Assembly: GCA_002491565.1 (NCBI GenBank) | Contig: DKWE01000048.1 | Span: 24,282 to 85,000 of the forward strand | Origin: Lachnospiraceae bacterium UBA7160 | Lineage (GTDB): Bacteria; Bacillota; Clostridia; Lachnospirales; Lachnospiraceae | DNA: 60,719 nt | Direction of reading: 5' to 3' | Shown here: positions 7,055-15,456 of the stretch, piece after piece | How the letters are laid out: every line of letters begins with the position of its first letter | Numbering within the stretch: position 1 is the stretch's first letter | Translations under genes and position numbers: made by a program | Notes under the pieces: model-generated | The model's input: the letters and a program-made list of their open reading frames with translations, nothing else | Told to the model about the DNA's origin: nothing | Database searches by the model: none

Positions 7055-8533
7055 ATGGCGGACAGAGTCACGATTCAGGATATCGCCGACGCGCTTGGCG
7101 TTTCGCGAAATACTGTTTCAAAAGCTATCAATAATACAGGTATCCTTGCGGATGCCACACGGGAGAAGATTTTACAGAAGGCAGTGGAAATGGGCTACAA
7201 GCAGTTTTCCTACGTAACGCTGGTTGACAATGGCGCCAGCGGCCTGCGGCTCCAGTCACCGGAGGAACAGGCGAGGGCGCAGGCATCAGCGTCCGCTGCG
7301 ATAGGCGCCCAGACAGGGACACAAGCGTCCGCTGGGATGGGCCAGACGGGAACAGCAGCATCTGCTGGGATGGGCGTCCAGACAGGGACACAAGCGTCCG
7401 CTGGGATGGGCGTCCAGACAGGGACACAAGCGTCCGCTGGGACGAGCCAGGCAGGAACATTAGCATCTGCCGGGATGGGCCAGGCAGGAACACAGGCGTT
7501 TGCTGCGATAGGACAGACAGGAATACAAGCGTCTGCTGCAGGCGTCCAGACAGGGATATCCACTCAGGCAAGGAATCAGGCGAGCGCTACAGCTTCAGTA
7601 GGCATACCTGCCGTGGCGCCTGTGCCGGTCTCTGCTGCGGGCCTGCTGCCGAAGCCTGTTGACGGGAAAAATGTGATCGCACTGTTTACGACGATGTTCC
7701 TTGGCAATTCGCATTTTTCCTCCACGATGCTGGATAAATGCCAGCGGGAGCTGTCCTATCTTGGATACAGTCTGACGATGCACCGTGTCAATTCCTCAAA
7801 CCGGAGAGCGATGACACTGCCGTATTCCTTTGATCCGGAGGCGACCGCTGGAATCATCTGCATCGAAATGTTTGATATGAAATACGATGAGATGCTCTGT
7901 GACCTTGGTATTCCGGTGTTGTTCGTGGATATGCCGGCCTCTCTTGACGTCGGCGCTCTGAAAGCGGACAAGCTGATCATGGATAACCGTTCCAATATTT
8001 ACTTATTTATGGAAGAAATGGTGCGGCGGGGCAAGCGGCATTTCGGTTTCATCGGGGAAATCAGGCACTGCATGTCGTTCTTTGAGCGGTACCTCGGCAT
8101 GCGGGAAGCGCTTGTGATGATGGGCCTGCCTTGCGAGGAAGAGTACTATGTAACAGAGAATATGGAGGGAGTGGAGTCTCCGACTTCGGACCAGTATCAG
8201 CTCTATGTGGAAAATTCTATCCGCGGGATGAAGCAGCTTCCGGATGTTTTCCTCTGCGCGAATGATTTTATTGCGCTGGATACGCTGCAGGTCTTCCGGC
8301 GGCTTGGAATCACGGTGCCAAAGGATGTCTGGCTGTGCGGCTTTGATGATTCGCCGGAATCGCGCGTCGTGACGCCAAGGCTTACCTCCATTCACATCCA
8401 CAGCCAGATCATGGGTTATTCTGCGGTCAATCTGCTGATGTCCCGTATCCGGGAGCCGTCGCTGAACTACCGCACAACGTACACGGAAACGTCTCTGATT
8501 TACCGTGAATCAACCGGAGATACGCAGGCGTGA
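7055..8533 (+). CDS. LacI-family regulator with a long repeat linker
   Basis: The N-terminal LacI helix-turn-helix is clear (VTIQDIADALGVSRNTVSKA, about residues 5-24, with hinge region to about 50). The C-terminal sugar-binding domain spans about 205-492 (KNVIALFTTMFLGNSHFS, then DVFLCANDFIALDTLQVFRRLG and WLCGFDDSPESR). Between them, residues about 75-200 are Ala/Gly/Ser/Gln-rich tandem repeats, which makes the protein 492 residues rather than the usual 330-345. The gene lies between GH32 and the YesL/ABC genes, and both flanking promoters share a palindrome, so it is probably their repressor with a fructose-containing sugar as inducer (inference). The start is supported by GGGGAGGG eight bases upstream. 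Confidence 0.9.
   Translation: MADRVTIQDIADALGVSRNTVSKAINNTGILADATREKILQKAVEMGYKQFSYVTLVDNGASGLRLQSPEEQARAQASASAAIGAQTGTQASAGMGQTGTAASAGMGVQTGTQASAGMGVQTGTQASAGTSQAGTLASAGMGQAGTQAFAAIGQTGIQASAAGVQTGISTQARNQASATASVGIPAVAPVPVSAAGLLPKPVDGKNVIALFTTMFLGNSHFSSTMLDKCQRELSYLGYSLTMHRVNSSNRRAMTLPYSFDPEATAGIICIEMFDMKYDEMLCDLGIPVLFVDMPASLDVGALKADKLIMDNRSNIYLFMEEMVRRGKRHFGFIGEIRHCMSFFERYLGMREALVMMGLPCEEEYYVTENMEGVESPTSDQYQLYVENSIRGMKQLPDVFLCANDFIALDTLQVFRRLGITVPKDVWLCGFDDSPESRVVTPRLTSIHIHSQIMGYSAVNLLMSRIREPSLNYRTTYTETSLIYRESTGDTQA
7285..7600. repeat. In-frame minisatellite (36-bp core) in the LacI-type regulator
   Basis: About nine units of QTGTQASAGMGV type. Two consecutive 36-bp copies around 7378-7450 are nearly identical, and outer copies are more diverged or shortened. 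All keep the reading frame. Confidence 0.9.
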
Positions 8534-8551
8534 TGGAAAGGAGGCTATCCC

Positions 8552-9262
8552 ATGGAACGAATTTTCAGCCCGGACAACCCGGTTATGATTTTTATTACCA
8601 AGATCACCCTGTGCGTCTATCTGAACATCCTGTGGGTGATCTGCTGCCTGCCCATTGTCACAGCAGGCGCGTCCACTACGGCGCTGTTTTACGTCACACT
8701 CAAAATGGTCAAAAATGAGGAGGGTGGCGTGACACGCCAGTTCTTCTCCGCATTCAAGAGTAATTTCCGGCAGTCTACAGCCGCATGGCTGATCCTGCTC
8801 GCAGTCGGTCTCCTGATGGGCGCGGATGGGTACGTTCTCTGGCACCTGCGCGGGGAAAATGTGTTCTGGACGATCGTGACGGCAGTATTTCTGGTTGCAG
8901 TTGTCGCGTTTGCGATTGTGCTGATGTACATTTTCCCGCTGATGGCGCGCTTCGAAAATAAGCTGCGCGCAATGTTTCTGAATTCCATCATGATCGGCAT
9001 GCGTTTTTTGCTCTGCACCGCGCTTATGGCCGTGATCTATATCGCGATGGCAGTCATCGTCATCTTCTTCTTTACGCCCGCGATCGTCTTCGGCGAAGGG
9101 CTGTGCGCGTACCTCTGTTCTTATTTCCTCTCTAACATTCTTTCGCTCTGCGAGCCGAAGGAGGATGAGGAAGCTGCAGATGAAAGTCAGGAGGATTCCC
9201 TATGTCAGACCGCTCAAGACACCCTGAAACCCTTTCCCGAAGAGAAAAATGGCACTCGCTGA
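8552..9262 (+). CDS. YesL family (DUF624) membrane protein
   Basis: The 236-residue integral membrane protein has about five hydrophobic segments (residues ~13-40, 70-90, 100-130, 145-175 and a short last one) and an acidic, polar C-terminal tail. The N-terminal NPVMIFITKITLCVYLNILW and CCLPIVTAGASTTALFYV are typical of YesL/DUF624 proteins, which commonly accompany LplB/YtcP-type sugar transporters; their biochemical role is unknown. It follows the LacI regulator closely and overlaps the next gene by 61 bases, so the genes are in one unit. Confidence 0.85.
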   Translation: MERIFSPDNPVMIFITKITLCVYLNILWVICCLPIVTAGASTTALFYVTLKMVKNEEGGVTRQFFSAFKSNFRQSTAAWLILLAVGLLMGADGYVLWHLRGENVFWTIVTAVFLVAVVAFAIVLMYIFPLMARFENKLRAMFLNSIMIGMRFLLCTALMAVIYIAMAVIVIFFFTPAIVFGEGLCAYLCSYFLSNILSLCEPKEDEEAADESQEDSLCQTAQDTLKPFPEEKNGTR

Positions 9263-10005
9263 CGACACCGGGGCAGCGCATCCAGTACATCTGGGACTAT
9301 TATAAGCTTCCGATTCTGATTGGGTGTATCGTGATCTATGCCCTCGGCTATGCTGTGTACCGTCATGCTACAAACAAGGATACGGTCTTGTACACGGCGC
9401 TGATCAATGTGTCCGCAGGGGAGCAGCTGACAGAGGCGCTCTCCGGCGGGTTTCTTGCAAGCCTGGATGGTGCAGAAGAGGCAGGCGGCGGCAGTAAAAC
9501 CGGCGCTGCAGGCCGGCAGGTGCAGCTCTACACGGGCTGGTATCTGACGGATGACCCTTCCAGTGAACAATACGAATACACTTATGCAACTCGCATGAAG
9601 GTGCTCGCCTCTATTGACGGTGAGCAGCTCGATGCCGTTCTGATGGATAAAGAAGCATTCGACGCATTCGCCCAGAACGGCTATCTCGCAAATCTTGAGA
9701 CACTTCTCGCAGAAGAGGCGCCGGAGCTTCTGACTGCATTTCAACCGTTACTTGTGGAAAATATTGAAATTTTAGAGGATAACGCGCAGGATGTCGTGCT
9801 TGATCCGTCCGTGGAGTACCACGCGGAGACCACTTCCTATCCGATGGCCCTTGTTCTGGACGAGGCGCCGCTGATTGCCAGGGCCGGATTCTCCGGCACG
9901 GTCTATTTCGGCATCCTCGGAAATACGCCCCGCCAGGAGACGGCAGTGGAGTATTTGAAGTATCTGTTTGCAGAGGATGAGGTTGTTACTGGAAAATCAG
10001 GCTGA
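9202..10005 (+). CDS. Membrane-anchored protein of unknown function, 267 aa
   Basis: The start is fixed by AGGAGG eight bases upstream, although it lies 61 bases inside the YesL gene in another frame. One membrane segment (LPILIGCIVIYALGYAVY, about residues 34-52) is followed by an outer domain of about 215 residues, giving a type II topology. The outer part resembles the substrate-binding protein-like proteins I recall next to DUF624 genes in Lachnospiraceae (TRMKVLASIDGEQLDAVLMDKEAFDAF, then FFGILGNTPRQETAVEYLKYLF-like end). Function unknown; the context suggests a role with the sugar transporter. Confidence 0.75.
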   Translation: MSDRSRHPETLSRREKWHSLTTPGQRIQYIWDYYKLPILIGCIVIYALGYAVYRHATNKDTVLYTALINVSAGEQLTEALSGGFLASLDGAEEAGGGSKTGAAGRQVQLYTGWYLTDDPSSEQYEYTYATRMKVLASIDGEQLDAVLMDKEAFDAFAQNGYLANLETLLAEEAPELLTAFQPLLVENIEILEDNAQDVVLDPSVEYHAETTSYPMALVLDEAPLIARAGFSGTVYFGILGNTPRQETAVEYLKYLFAEDEVVTGKSG

Positions 10006-10316
10006 CAGGTTTGCCAGACAGGAATGATACATCGCATGAGTCAAATCACCAGACAAATCACACGGAACGCGTTTTCTACTGCATGTTACAGTTTCGTTAG
10101 CCGCCGGCTAAGAGAAGCATGTCCGGATCGACGGAACGGTAACAGCTGCGCAGAGTAAATGGCATTTCATATGAATGTGTCAAATGTAAAATGTAAAAAT
10201 GTAACATTGTTTGACAGTCAGGTCAAACGGACGAAAGAAACCGGAGAACTACCGGATACCTGACAGCAATGTGACGAATGAAACACAAAAAAATTTTACA
10301 AATACAAAAATAACTG

Positions 10317-10345
10317 TTGACAAATGTAAAAACTTCTGCTATTAT
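10317..10345 (+). promoter_or_regulatory. Strong sigma-A promoter of the ABC operon
   Basis: Consensus TTGACA at 10317-10322 and TATTAT at 10340-10345 with a 17-base spacer. The -35 and spacer overlap TTGACAAATGTAAAAA, the same motif as the GH32 operator. Confidence 0.85.
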
Positions 10346-10367
10346 GCACTTATGAACAACAACACGG

Positions 10368-10382
10368 TTTTGCAAATGTAAC
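10368..10382. promoter_or_regulatory. Operator-like site downstream of the ABC promoter
   Basis: TTTTGCAAATGTAAC lies about 20 bases after the expected transcription start, mirroring the second site in the GH32 leader. Confidence 0.55.
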
Positions 10383-10468
10383 TATCAACAAGGCTGCTGT
10401 CTGGAACCGGTGGCAATGCATGCAGGACAGCCGCCCAAGCAACAAGCGGGAGGAGGAAAAAAGAGATC

Positions 10469-11419
10469 ATGGGTAAAAAATCTGTGACCGCCGCCAAGGG
10501 CGGCAGACAGAGCCTGGGTGAACGGCTTCATAACACATTGATTTACGTTACACACCATTGGCAGCTGTATCTGCTGTTCCTGCTGCCAGCGCTGGCACTG
10601 ACGCTGGTATTCAAGTACATACCGATGGGAGGTATCCTGATCGCCTTCCAGAAGTACAACCCATTTAAGGGTGTCTGGGCAAGTGAATTTGTAGGCTTCA
10701 AGCATTTTGAGCGTTTCCTGTCGTCACCTGACTTTATGACGTATCTGCTCAATACACTGAAGCTGAGCGTCTATGGAATGCTCTGGGGATTCCCGATACC
10801 GATTATCCTGGCATTTCTGCTGAACCGGATTGAGAGCAAGGGCATCAAGAAAAAGATACAGCTGGTGCTGTATATGCCGAACTTCGTATCGGTTATCGTC
10901 CTCTGCGGTATCGTCCGCATCCTGTTGTCGGTGACTGGCCCTCTGAATCAGCTGTTTGGCACGTCGAACAACTTTATGGTTATGCCGGAGGCATTCCGCA
11001 CGATCTACATTGCCAGCGGTATCTGGCAGGGCGCAGGCTGGGGCTCCATCGTTTACACGGCGGCGCTCTCGAACGCAAGCCAGGATCTGAAGGAAGCAGC
11101 CGTGATCGATGGCGCGAACATTTTCCAGCAGATCAAGGCGGTTGAGTGGCCGGCGATCAAGGATATGGTACTGATGCAGTTCATCCTGCAGGCAGGCAAT
11201 ATCATGAGCATTGGTTTCGAGAAGGCGTATGCATTGCAGACAGACCTGAACCTCAAGACTTCCGAGATCATCTCGACCTACGTGTACAAAAAAGGTCTGA
11301 TAGACGGCGATTACAGCTTTTCAACAGCAGTCGGCTTGTTCAATACAGTTATCAATGTCATTCTCCTCGTCATGGTAAACAAGATTGTAGCGAAGATGAA
11401 TGACGGAAAGGGATTATAA
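10469..11419 (+). CDS. Sugar ABC transporter permease, LplB type
   Basis: The 316-residue inner membrane protein has six hydrophobic segments, beginning with WQLYLLFLLPALALTLVFKYIPM. The MetI-type coupling loop with EAAVIDGANIFQQIKAVEWPAIK (EAA motif, about residues 208-231) contacts the ATPase. It belongs to the CUT1 LplB subfamily, which is typically encoded with a YtcP partner and a large binding protein while sharing a MsmX-like ATPase encoded elsewhere; no ATPase is found here. It is the first gene after the strong operator-controlled promoter. Confidence 0.92.
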   Translation: MGKKSVTAAKGGRQSLGERLHNTLIYVTHHWQLYLLFLLPALALTLVFKYIPMGGILIAFQKYNPFKGVWASEFVGFKHFERFLSSPDFMTYLLNTLKLSVYGMLWGFPIPIILAFLLNRIESKGIKKKIQLVLYMPNFVSVIVLCGIVRILLSVTGPLNQLFGTSNNFMVMPEAFRTIYIASGIWQGAGWGSIVYTAALSNASQDLKEAAVIDGANIFQQIKAVEWPAIKDMVLMQFILQAGNIMSIGFEKAYALQTDLNLKTSEIISTYVYKKGLIDGDYSFSTAVGLFNTVINVILLVMVNKIVAKMNDGKGL

Positions 11420-11432
11420 GGGGGTGTGCGGC

Positions 11433-12332
11433 ATGAAAAAGAAAAGCAGATTTGCCCGTTACTCCACGGAGGACAAGGCGCTGTTGATGCTGGGATATAT
11501 CCTGCTGGGGCTGTTTGTTCTGGCAATCATAATCCCGATGGTTTATATCGTGGTGGCATCGTTCATGGACCCGATCACTCTGCAGAATAAAGGCATTACC
11601 TTTGATTTTGAAAAATGGACCCTGACGGCCTACGAGCGCGTGATTTCCAACTCACAGATCTGGATTGGTTTCAAAAACGCAGTGATTTACTCGGTAGTAT
11701 TTATGGCAGTTTCAGTAATTGTGACGATGCTTGCGGCATATCCGATGTCGCGGACAGACTTCAAGGGCAGAGGCTTCTTCAATATCATCTTCATGATTAC
11801 GATGTTCTTCGGCGGCGGCCTGATCCCGACCTACTTGCTCATCAGTGATCTGGGTCTTCTCGACAGCATGTGGGCAATCATCCTGCCGGGTGCGTTCTCG
11901 GTCTGGAACATGATTATCGCAAGAACCTACTACCAGGGTGTTCCGCAGGAGCTGCGCGAGGCAGCGGATGTGGACGGCGCAAGCGAGATTGTCTACTTCT
12001 TCAAAATCCTGCTTCCGGTCTGCACACCGGTCATCGCGGTGCTGGCACTGTGGCAGTTCGTAGGAATGTGGAACAGCTACTTTGACGCGATGATTTACTT
12101 AAATGACACCGCGAAGCAGCCGTTACAGCTCGTACTCCGCTCGATCCTGATTCAGAACCAGCCGGAGTCCGGCATGATCTCTGATATGCAGAGTACCGCA
12201 GAGCGCGCGCAGCTCGCGGAACTGCTGAAATATGCAACCATCATTATCTCCAGCCTTCCGCTTCTGGTAATGTATCCGTTCTTCCAGAAGTACTTCGACA
12301 GCGGCATCATGGCCGGGTCAGTGAAGGGCTGA
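11433..12332 (+). CDS. Sugar ABC transporter permease, YtcP type
   Basis: This is the second permease half (299 residues, six membrane segments). The EAA loop is LREAADVDGASEIVYFFKI, and the C-terminal KYFDSGIMAGSVKG is the standard ending of CUT1 permeases. The start at 11433 (MKKKSRFARYS) is preferred over an ATG at 11400 because GGGGG lies at the right distance and the earlier one overlaps the upstream gene. It pairs with the LplB-type protein. Confidence 0.9.
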   Translation: MKKKSRFARYSTEDKALLMLGYILLGLFVLAIIIPMVYIVVASFMDPITLQNKGITFDFEKWTLTAYERVISNSQIWIGFKNAVIYSVVFMAVSVIVTMLAAYPMSRTDFKGRGFFNIIFMITMFFGGGLIPTYLLISDLGLLDSMWAIILPGAFSVWNMIIARTYYQGVPQELREAADVDGASEIVYFFKILLPVCTPVIAVLALWQFVGMWNSYFDAMIYLNDTAKQPLQLVLRSILIQNQPESGMISDMQSTAERAQLAELLKYATIIISSLPLLVMYPFFQKYFDSGIMAGSVKG

Positions 12333-12598
12333 TGAGGGATTTCGGAAACCGCGGCAGGGATTGCCAGCCAGTTTCCGGGCATCTGCCGCCAGCGTAATCG
12401 GCGGCGGATGGAAAAGAGAACGAACGGAGAGATACGAAATGCCTGCAGCGGCAGGAAACTATGGAATAAGTAACAGATTTCAACTGTCGTCCTGCAGTAC
12501 CCCTGGCAGCGGCCAGTCATGCCGCAGGTAAGGCCTGGGGGACGGCAGTAAAAATAAAGGAACAGGGCAACCCCCTTAAAAGAAAGGAGCTTTCTACT

Positions 12599-14224
12599 AT
12601 GAATAACAAAATGTTTAAGAGAACAATGGCTGTCATTCTTGCGGCGAGCATGGCAGGAGCAATGGGAATCGGCGCACTGGCGGATGAGATCACCTTTCCG
12701 CTGGAGGAGACCGCTACCTTTACCGGTATGATCAGCTATCCGGTTGGCACAGAGTCTGAGCCGAACAACCGCACGATTTTCAAGCGTCTGGAAGAGGCGA
12801 CGAACGTACACATCGACTGGACCGCAATCCAGAGCGACCAATGGGGCGACAAGATTTCTCTGAACATGGCAAATATCAATGCGATCACGGATTTCGTATT
12901 CTCCGCAGGATTTTCTGACAGTGATCTGCTGCGTTACGCAGACCAGGGCGCAATCATTCCGCTGGAAGAGTACATTGACTCCGTTATGCCGAATCTGAGT
13001 GCAGTGTTTGAGAAATATCCGGAGTACCGCGCGATGAGTACGGCGGCGGACGGCCACATCTATGCGCTTCCGTGGATCGAGCAGCTCGGTGCGAACAAGA
13101 CCGCGATCCAGACGGTTGGTGACATGAGCTTTATCAATAAGAAGTGGCTGGATTTCCTTGGACTTGAGATCCCGACAACGGTAGATGAGTTCGAGCAGGT
13201 ACTGATCGCGTTCCGTGACAATGCGGACAAGATCCAGGCGGAGTTTGGCATCGAGGGCAGCATCATTCCGATGTCCTTCATCATGAACGACGGCGACCAG
13301 GACCCGGCGATCCTGATCAACGGCTTTGGCGAGGGCTACGGCGATGCGGACCGCGGCAGACATATCGCAGTGACAAATGATAAGCAGGTCATCTGCTCCG
13401 CTACACAGGAAGGCTTCTTCAAGGGTATGCAGTGGCTGCATCACCTCTATGAGGAGAACCTGATCGACCAGGAGGCATTTACACAGGAGTGGGCGACTTA
13501 TGTAGCAAAGGGTAAATCCGGACGTTACGGCGTATGCTTCAGCTGGGACGTTGCAAATATTGACAACCTTCAGGACTGGGTTCCGCTTCCGGTGCTGACC
13601 GCAGATGTGAGAAACCTGACCCCGCAGAACGGCTCCTTCACAAGTGGTTATGACCGCGGCCGCTGCGTCGTAACGGCTGTAGCAGAGGATCCGGCGCTGG
13701 TATGCGCATGGCTCGATCAGATGTATGATCCGATGCAGTCTCCGCAGAACAACTGGGGTACCTACGGTGAGGACGACGATTTTGATATCTTTGAGATGGG
13801 CGAGAACGAGAACGGCGAGCCGATGCTGAAGCATGCTCCGCTCGGCGATGCATCTCCGGTTGAAGTACGTGAGGCAGAGTGTGTCGGCGGACCGCTGGCA
13901 GTGCTGGACGAGTACTACGGTGTCTATGTGACCTGCCCGGATGACGCGCAGTACCGCCTTGACTGGATCGAGCAGTACTACACCCCGGATATGACGATGG
14001 ACTATGTATATCCGAACGTATTCATGAGCGCAGAGGATACGGAGGAGCTTTCCAACCTGCTGGCAGACATCACGAAGACCATCAACGCAGCAAAGTCTGA
14101 CTGGGTAATGAACGGCGTAGACGAGGCGAAGTTCGAAGAGCTCAAGAGCAGCCTGGACGAGTATGGTCTGCAGGATATGCTTGCAATCTTCCAGAAGTAT
14201 CTGGATGCTTACTACGCAGAGTAA
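12599..14224 (+). CDS. Extracellular sugar-binding protein of the ABC transporter
   Basis: The 541-residue protein has a signal peptide (MNNKMFKRTMAVILAASMAG, cleavage near residues 28-29 at ALA-DE). Its size and placement fit the LplA/YtcQ-type binding proteins that deliver oligosaccharides to LplB/YtcP permeases. There is no lipobox Cys at the cleavage site, unlike most Gram-positive binding proteins, so membrane anchoring is not explained. A GAAAGGAG ribosome binding site precedes the ATG. A strong terminator follows about 120 bases downstream, ending the operon. The substrate is probably a fructan fragment or sucrose, from the GH32 link (inference). Confidence 0.88.
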   Translation: MNNKMFKRTMAVILAASMAGAMGIGALADEITFPLEETATFTGMISYPVGTESEPNNRTIFKRLEEATNVHIDWTAIQSDQWGDKISLNMANINAITDFVFSAGFSDSDLLRYADQGAIIPLEEYIDSVMPNLSAVFEKYPEYRAMSTAADGHIYALPWIEQLGANKTAIQTVGDMSFINKKWLDFLGLEIPTTVDEFEQVLIAFRDNADKIQAEFGIEGSIIPMSFIMNDGDQDPAILINGFGEGYGDADRGRHIAVTNDKQVICSATQEGFFKGMQWLHHLYEENLIDQEAFTQEWATYVAKGKSGRYGVCFSWDVANIDNLQDWVPLPVLTADVRNLTPQNGSFTSGYDRGRCVVTAVAEDPALVCAWLDQMYDPMQSPQNNWGTYGEDDDFDIFEMGENENGEPMLKHAPLGDASPVEVREAECVGGPLAVLDEYYGVYVTCPDDAQYRLDWIEQYYTPDMTMDYVYPNVFMSAEDTEELSNLLADITKTINAAKSDWVMNGVDEAKFEELKSSLDEYGLQDMLAIFQKYLDAYYAE

Positions 14225-14343
14225 GAGCAGGATGTGCCGAGAGCGAATGTGATCTTATGAAATACCCGGAAGGGAAACAGGGGCTGTGCCGCAGGTGCGG
14301 CTCCTGAAAGAGAGATACGCGGAAACAGAAGAACATATCGGCG

Positions 14344-14389
14344 GCAGCCCGGAGTCTGGTACATGGTACCGGCTCCGGGCTGCTGTTTT
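14344..14389 (+). terminator. Rho-independent terminator after the binding protein gene
   Basis: GCAGCCCGGAG and CTCCGGGCTGC form an 11-bp GC-rich stem around an 18-base loop, followed by TGTTTTG. Confidence 0.8.
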
Positions 14390-14518
14390 GGTGAGAGTCC
14401 GTTTTGACACCGGACTCCTTTTTGTGATATTCTGAAGTTTAACAATTGGTTCAGCAGGTGTTTTGCCAATTGGCAGGTTGCGGTTTGGAGAAATGGCGTG
14501 CCAGAAGGGGGAGGACAG

Positions 14519-15304
14519 ATGGGAAGAATTTTTTTGACCGGTGATTGTCATGGAGAGTTTGAAAAGCTGAAAAGGAAGCGCTTCTTTGTGCAGAAGAGTT
14601 TGACGAAGGAGGATTACGTGATCATCCTCGGGGATTTCGGCGGGGTGTGGGACTACCGCGGAGAGACGGGAGAGGAGCGCAACAGCCTGGACTGGCTGGA
14701 GGCGCGGCCGTTTACCACTTTGTTTGTCGACGGGAATCATGAGTGCTTTCCGCGGCTGGAAGCGTATGAAGAAGCCGAATTCTGCGGCGGAAGAGTGCAT
14801 GTGGTGCGCCCGTCCGTACTGCATCTGATGCGCGGGGAAATTTTTACCTTGTGTGGAAAGAAGTTTTTCGCATTCGGAGGTGCGTCGAGCCACGATATGC
14901 CGGACGGGCTGCTTGACCCGGAGAAGGACGCGAGGGAGATACGGCGCCTGCGCAGGCTGCAGCGGGAGCTGTACCTGAATATCCGGTTCCGCGTCATCGG
15001 GCGGACCTGGTGGGAGCGCGAGCTGCCGTCTGCGGCAGAGCTGGCGAATGGAGTCGATCACCTGGAGGCAAATGACTGGTGTGTGGACTATGTGCTCTCG
15101 CACTGCGCACCGCAGAGTATCGTAGATCAGATGCGGATCGAGGGCTACGAGCCGGACTGCCTGACAAGATATTTTGATACGCTCCTCGCGAACGGCCTGC
15201 AGTTTCGCCGCTGGTATTTTGGACACTACAACGAGGACGCCGCCCGCCTCTGGCCGGACGGCTACCGATGTCTGGATGAGGAAATTATTGAGCTGAGGGC
15301 GTAG
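14519..15304 (+). CDS. Metallophosphoesterase (calcineurin-like)
   Basis: The 261-residue cytoplasmic enzyme has the metallophosphoesterase blocks GDCHGEF (residues 8-14; DxH), GDFGGVW (GDxxG-like), GNHE (about 79-82) and LSHCAP (about 192), which bind two metal ions and hydrolyse phosphoesters. The start at 14519 is preferred because GGGGGAGGAC is just upstream; an ATG at 14498 gives a seven-residue extension. Substrate is not predictable from the sequence. A 7-bp hairpin TTGGCGT/ACGCCAA follows the stop and could end transcription. Confidence 0.88.
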   Translation: MGRIFLTGDCHGEFEKLKRKRFFVQKSLTKEDYVIILGDFGGVWDYRGETGEERNSLDWLEARPFTTLFVDGNHECFPRLEAYEEAEFCGGRVHVVRPSVLHLMRGEIFTLCGKKFFAFGGASSHDMPDGLLDPEKDAREIRRLRRLQRELYLNIRFRVIGRTWWERELPSAAELANGVDHLEANDWCVDYVLSHCAPQSIVDQMRIEGYEPDCLTRYFDTLLANGLQFRRWYFGHYNEDAARLWPDGYRCLDEEIIELRA

Positions 15305-15456
15305 GCTTGGCGTTTCTTACGCCAAATATATCATTTTTACGTCGGCTGATAAAAGAATGGAAATGTCCGCTGCGGTATGGTACAATCCGCTTAGGAAGGC
15401 CTGCCGTTGTGTAGCGATTAGGCAGAGGTACTGGCGGGCAGGGAAAGGTGAAGCGG

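Larger units (their letters stand above)
10006..10468. other. 463-bp control region of the sugar ABC operon
   Basis: It holds an AT-rich cluster of ATGTAA direct repeats (10181-10211), a strong promoter (10317-10345) and operator-like sites overlapping and following it (10317-10332, 10368-10382). AAAATGTAACA followed by TG occurs both here (about 10197) and upstream of GH32 (about 5107). No gene was seen. Confidence 0.7.

Noticed and set aside
6873..7217. 114-codon frame with CCRNVMSEPGI repeats before the LacI-type gene
   Set aside because: It is produced by the 33-bp tandem repeat (11 codons) and overlaps the real regulator start in another frame.
12152..13834. Long open frame on the minus strand opposite the binding protein gene
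   Set aside because: It is an antisense shadow of a gene with clear family motifs, without ribosome binding site or recognisable protein features.
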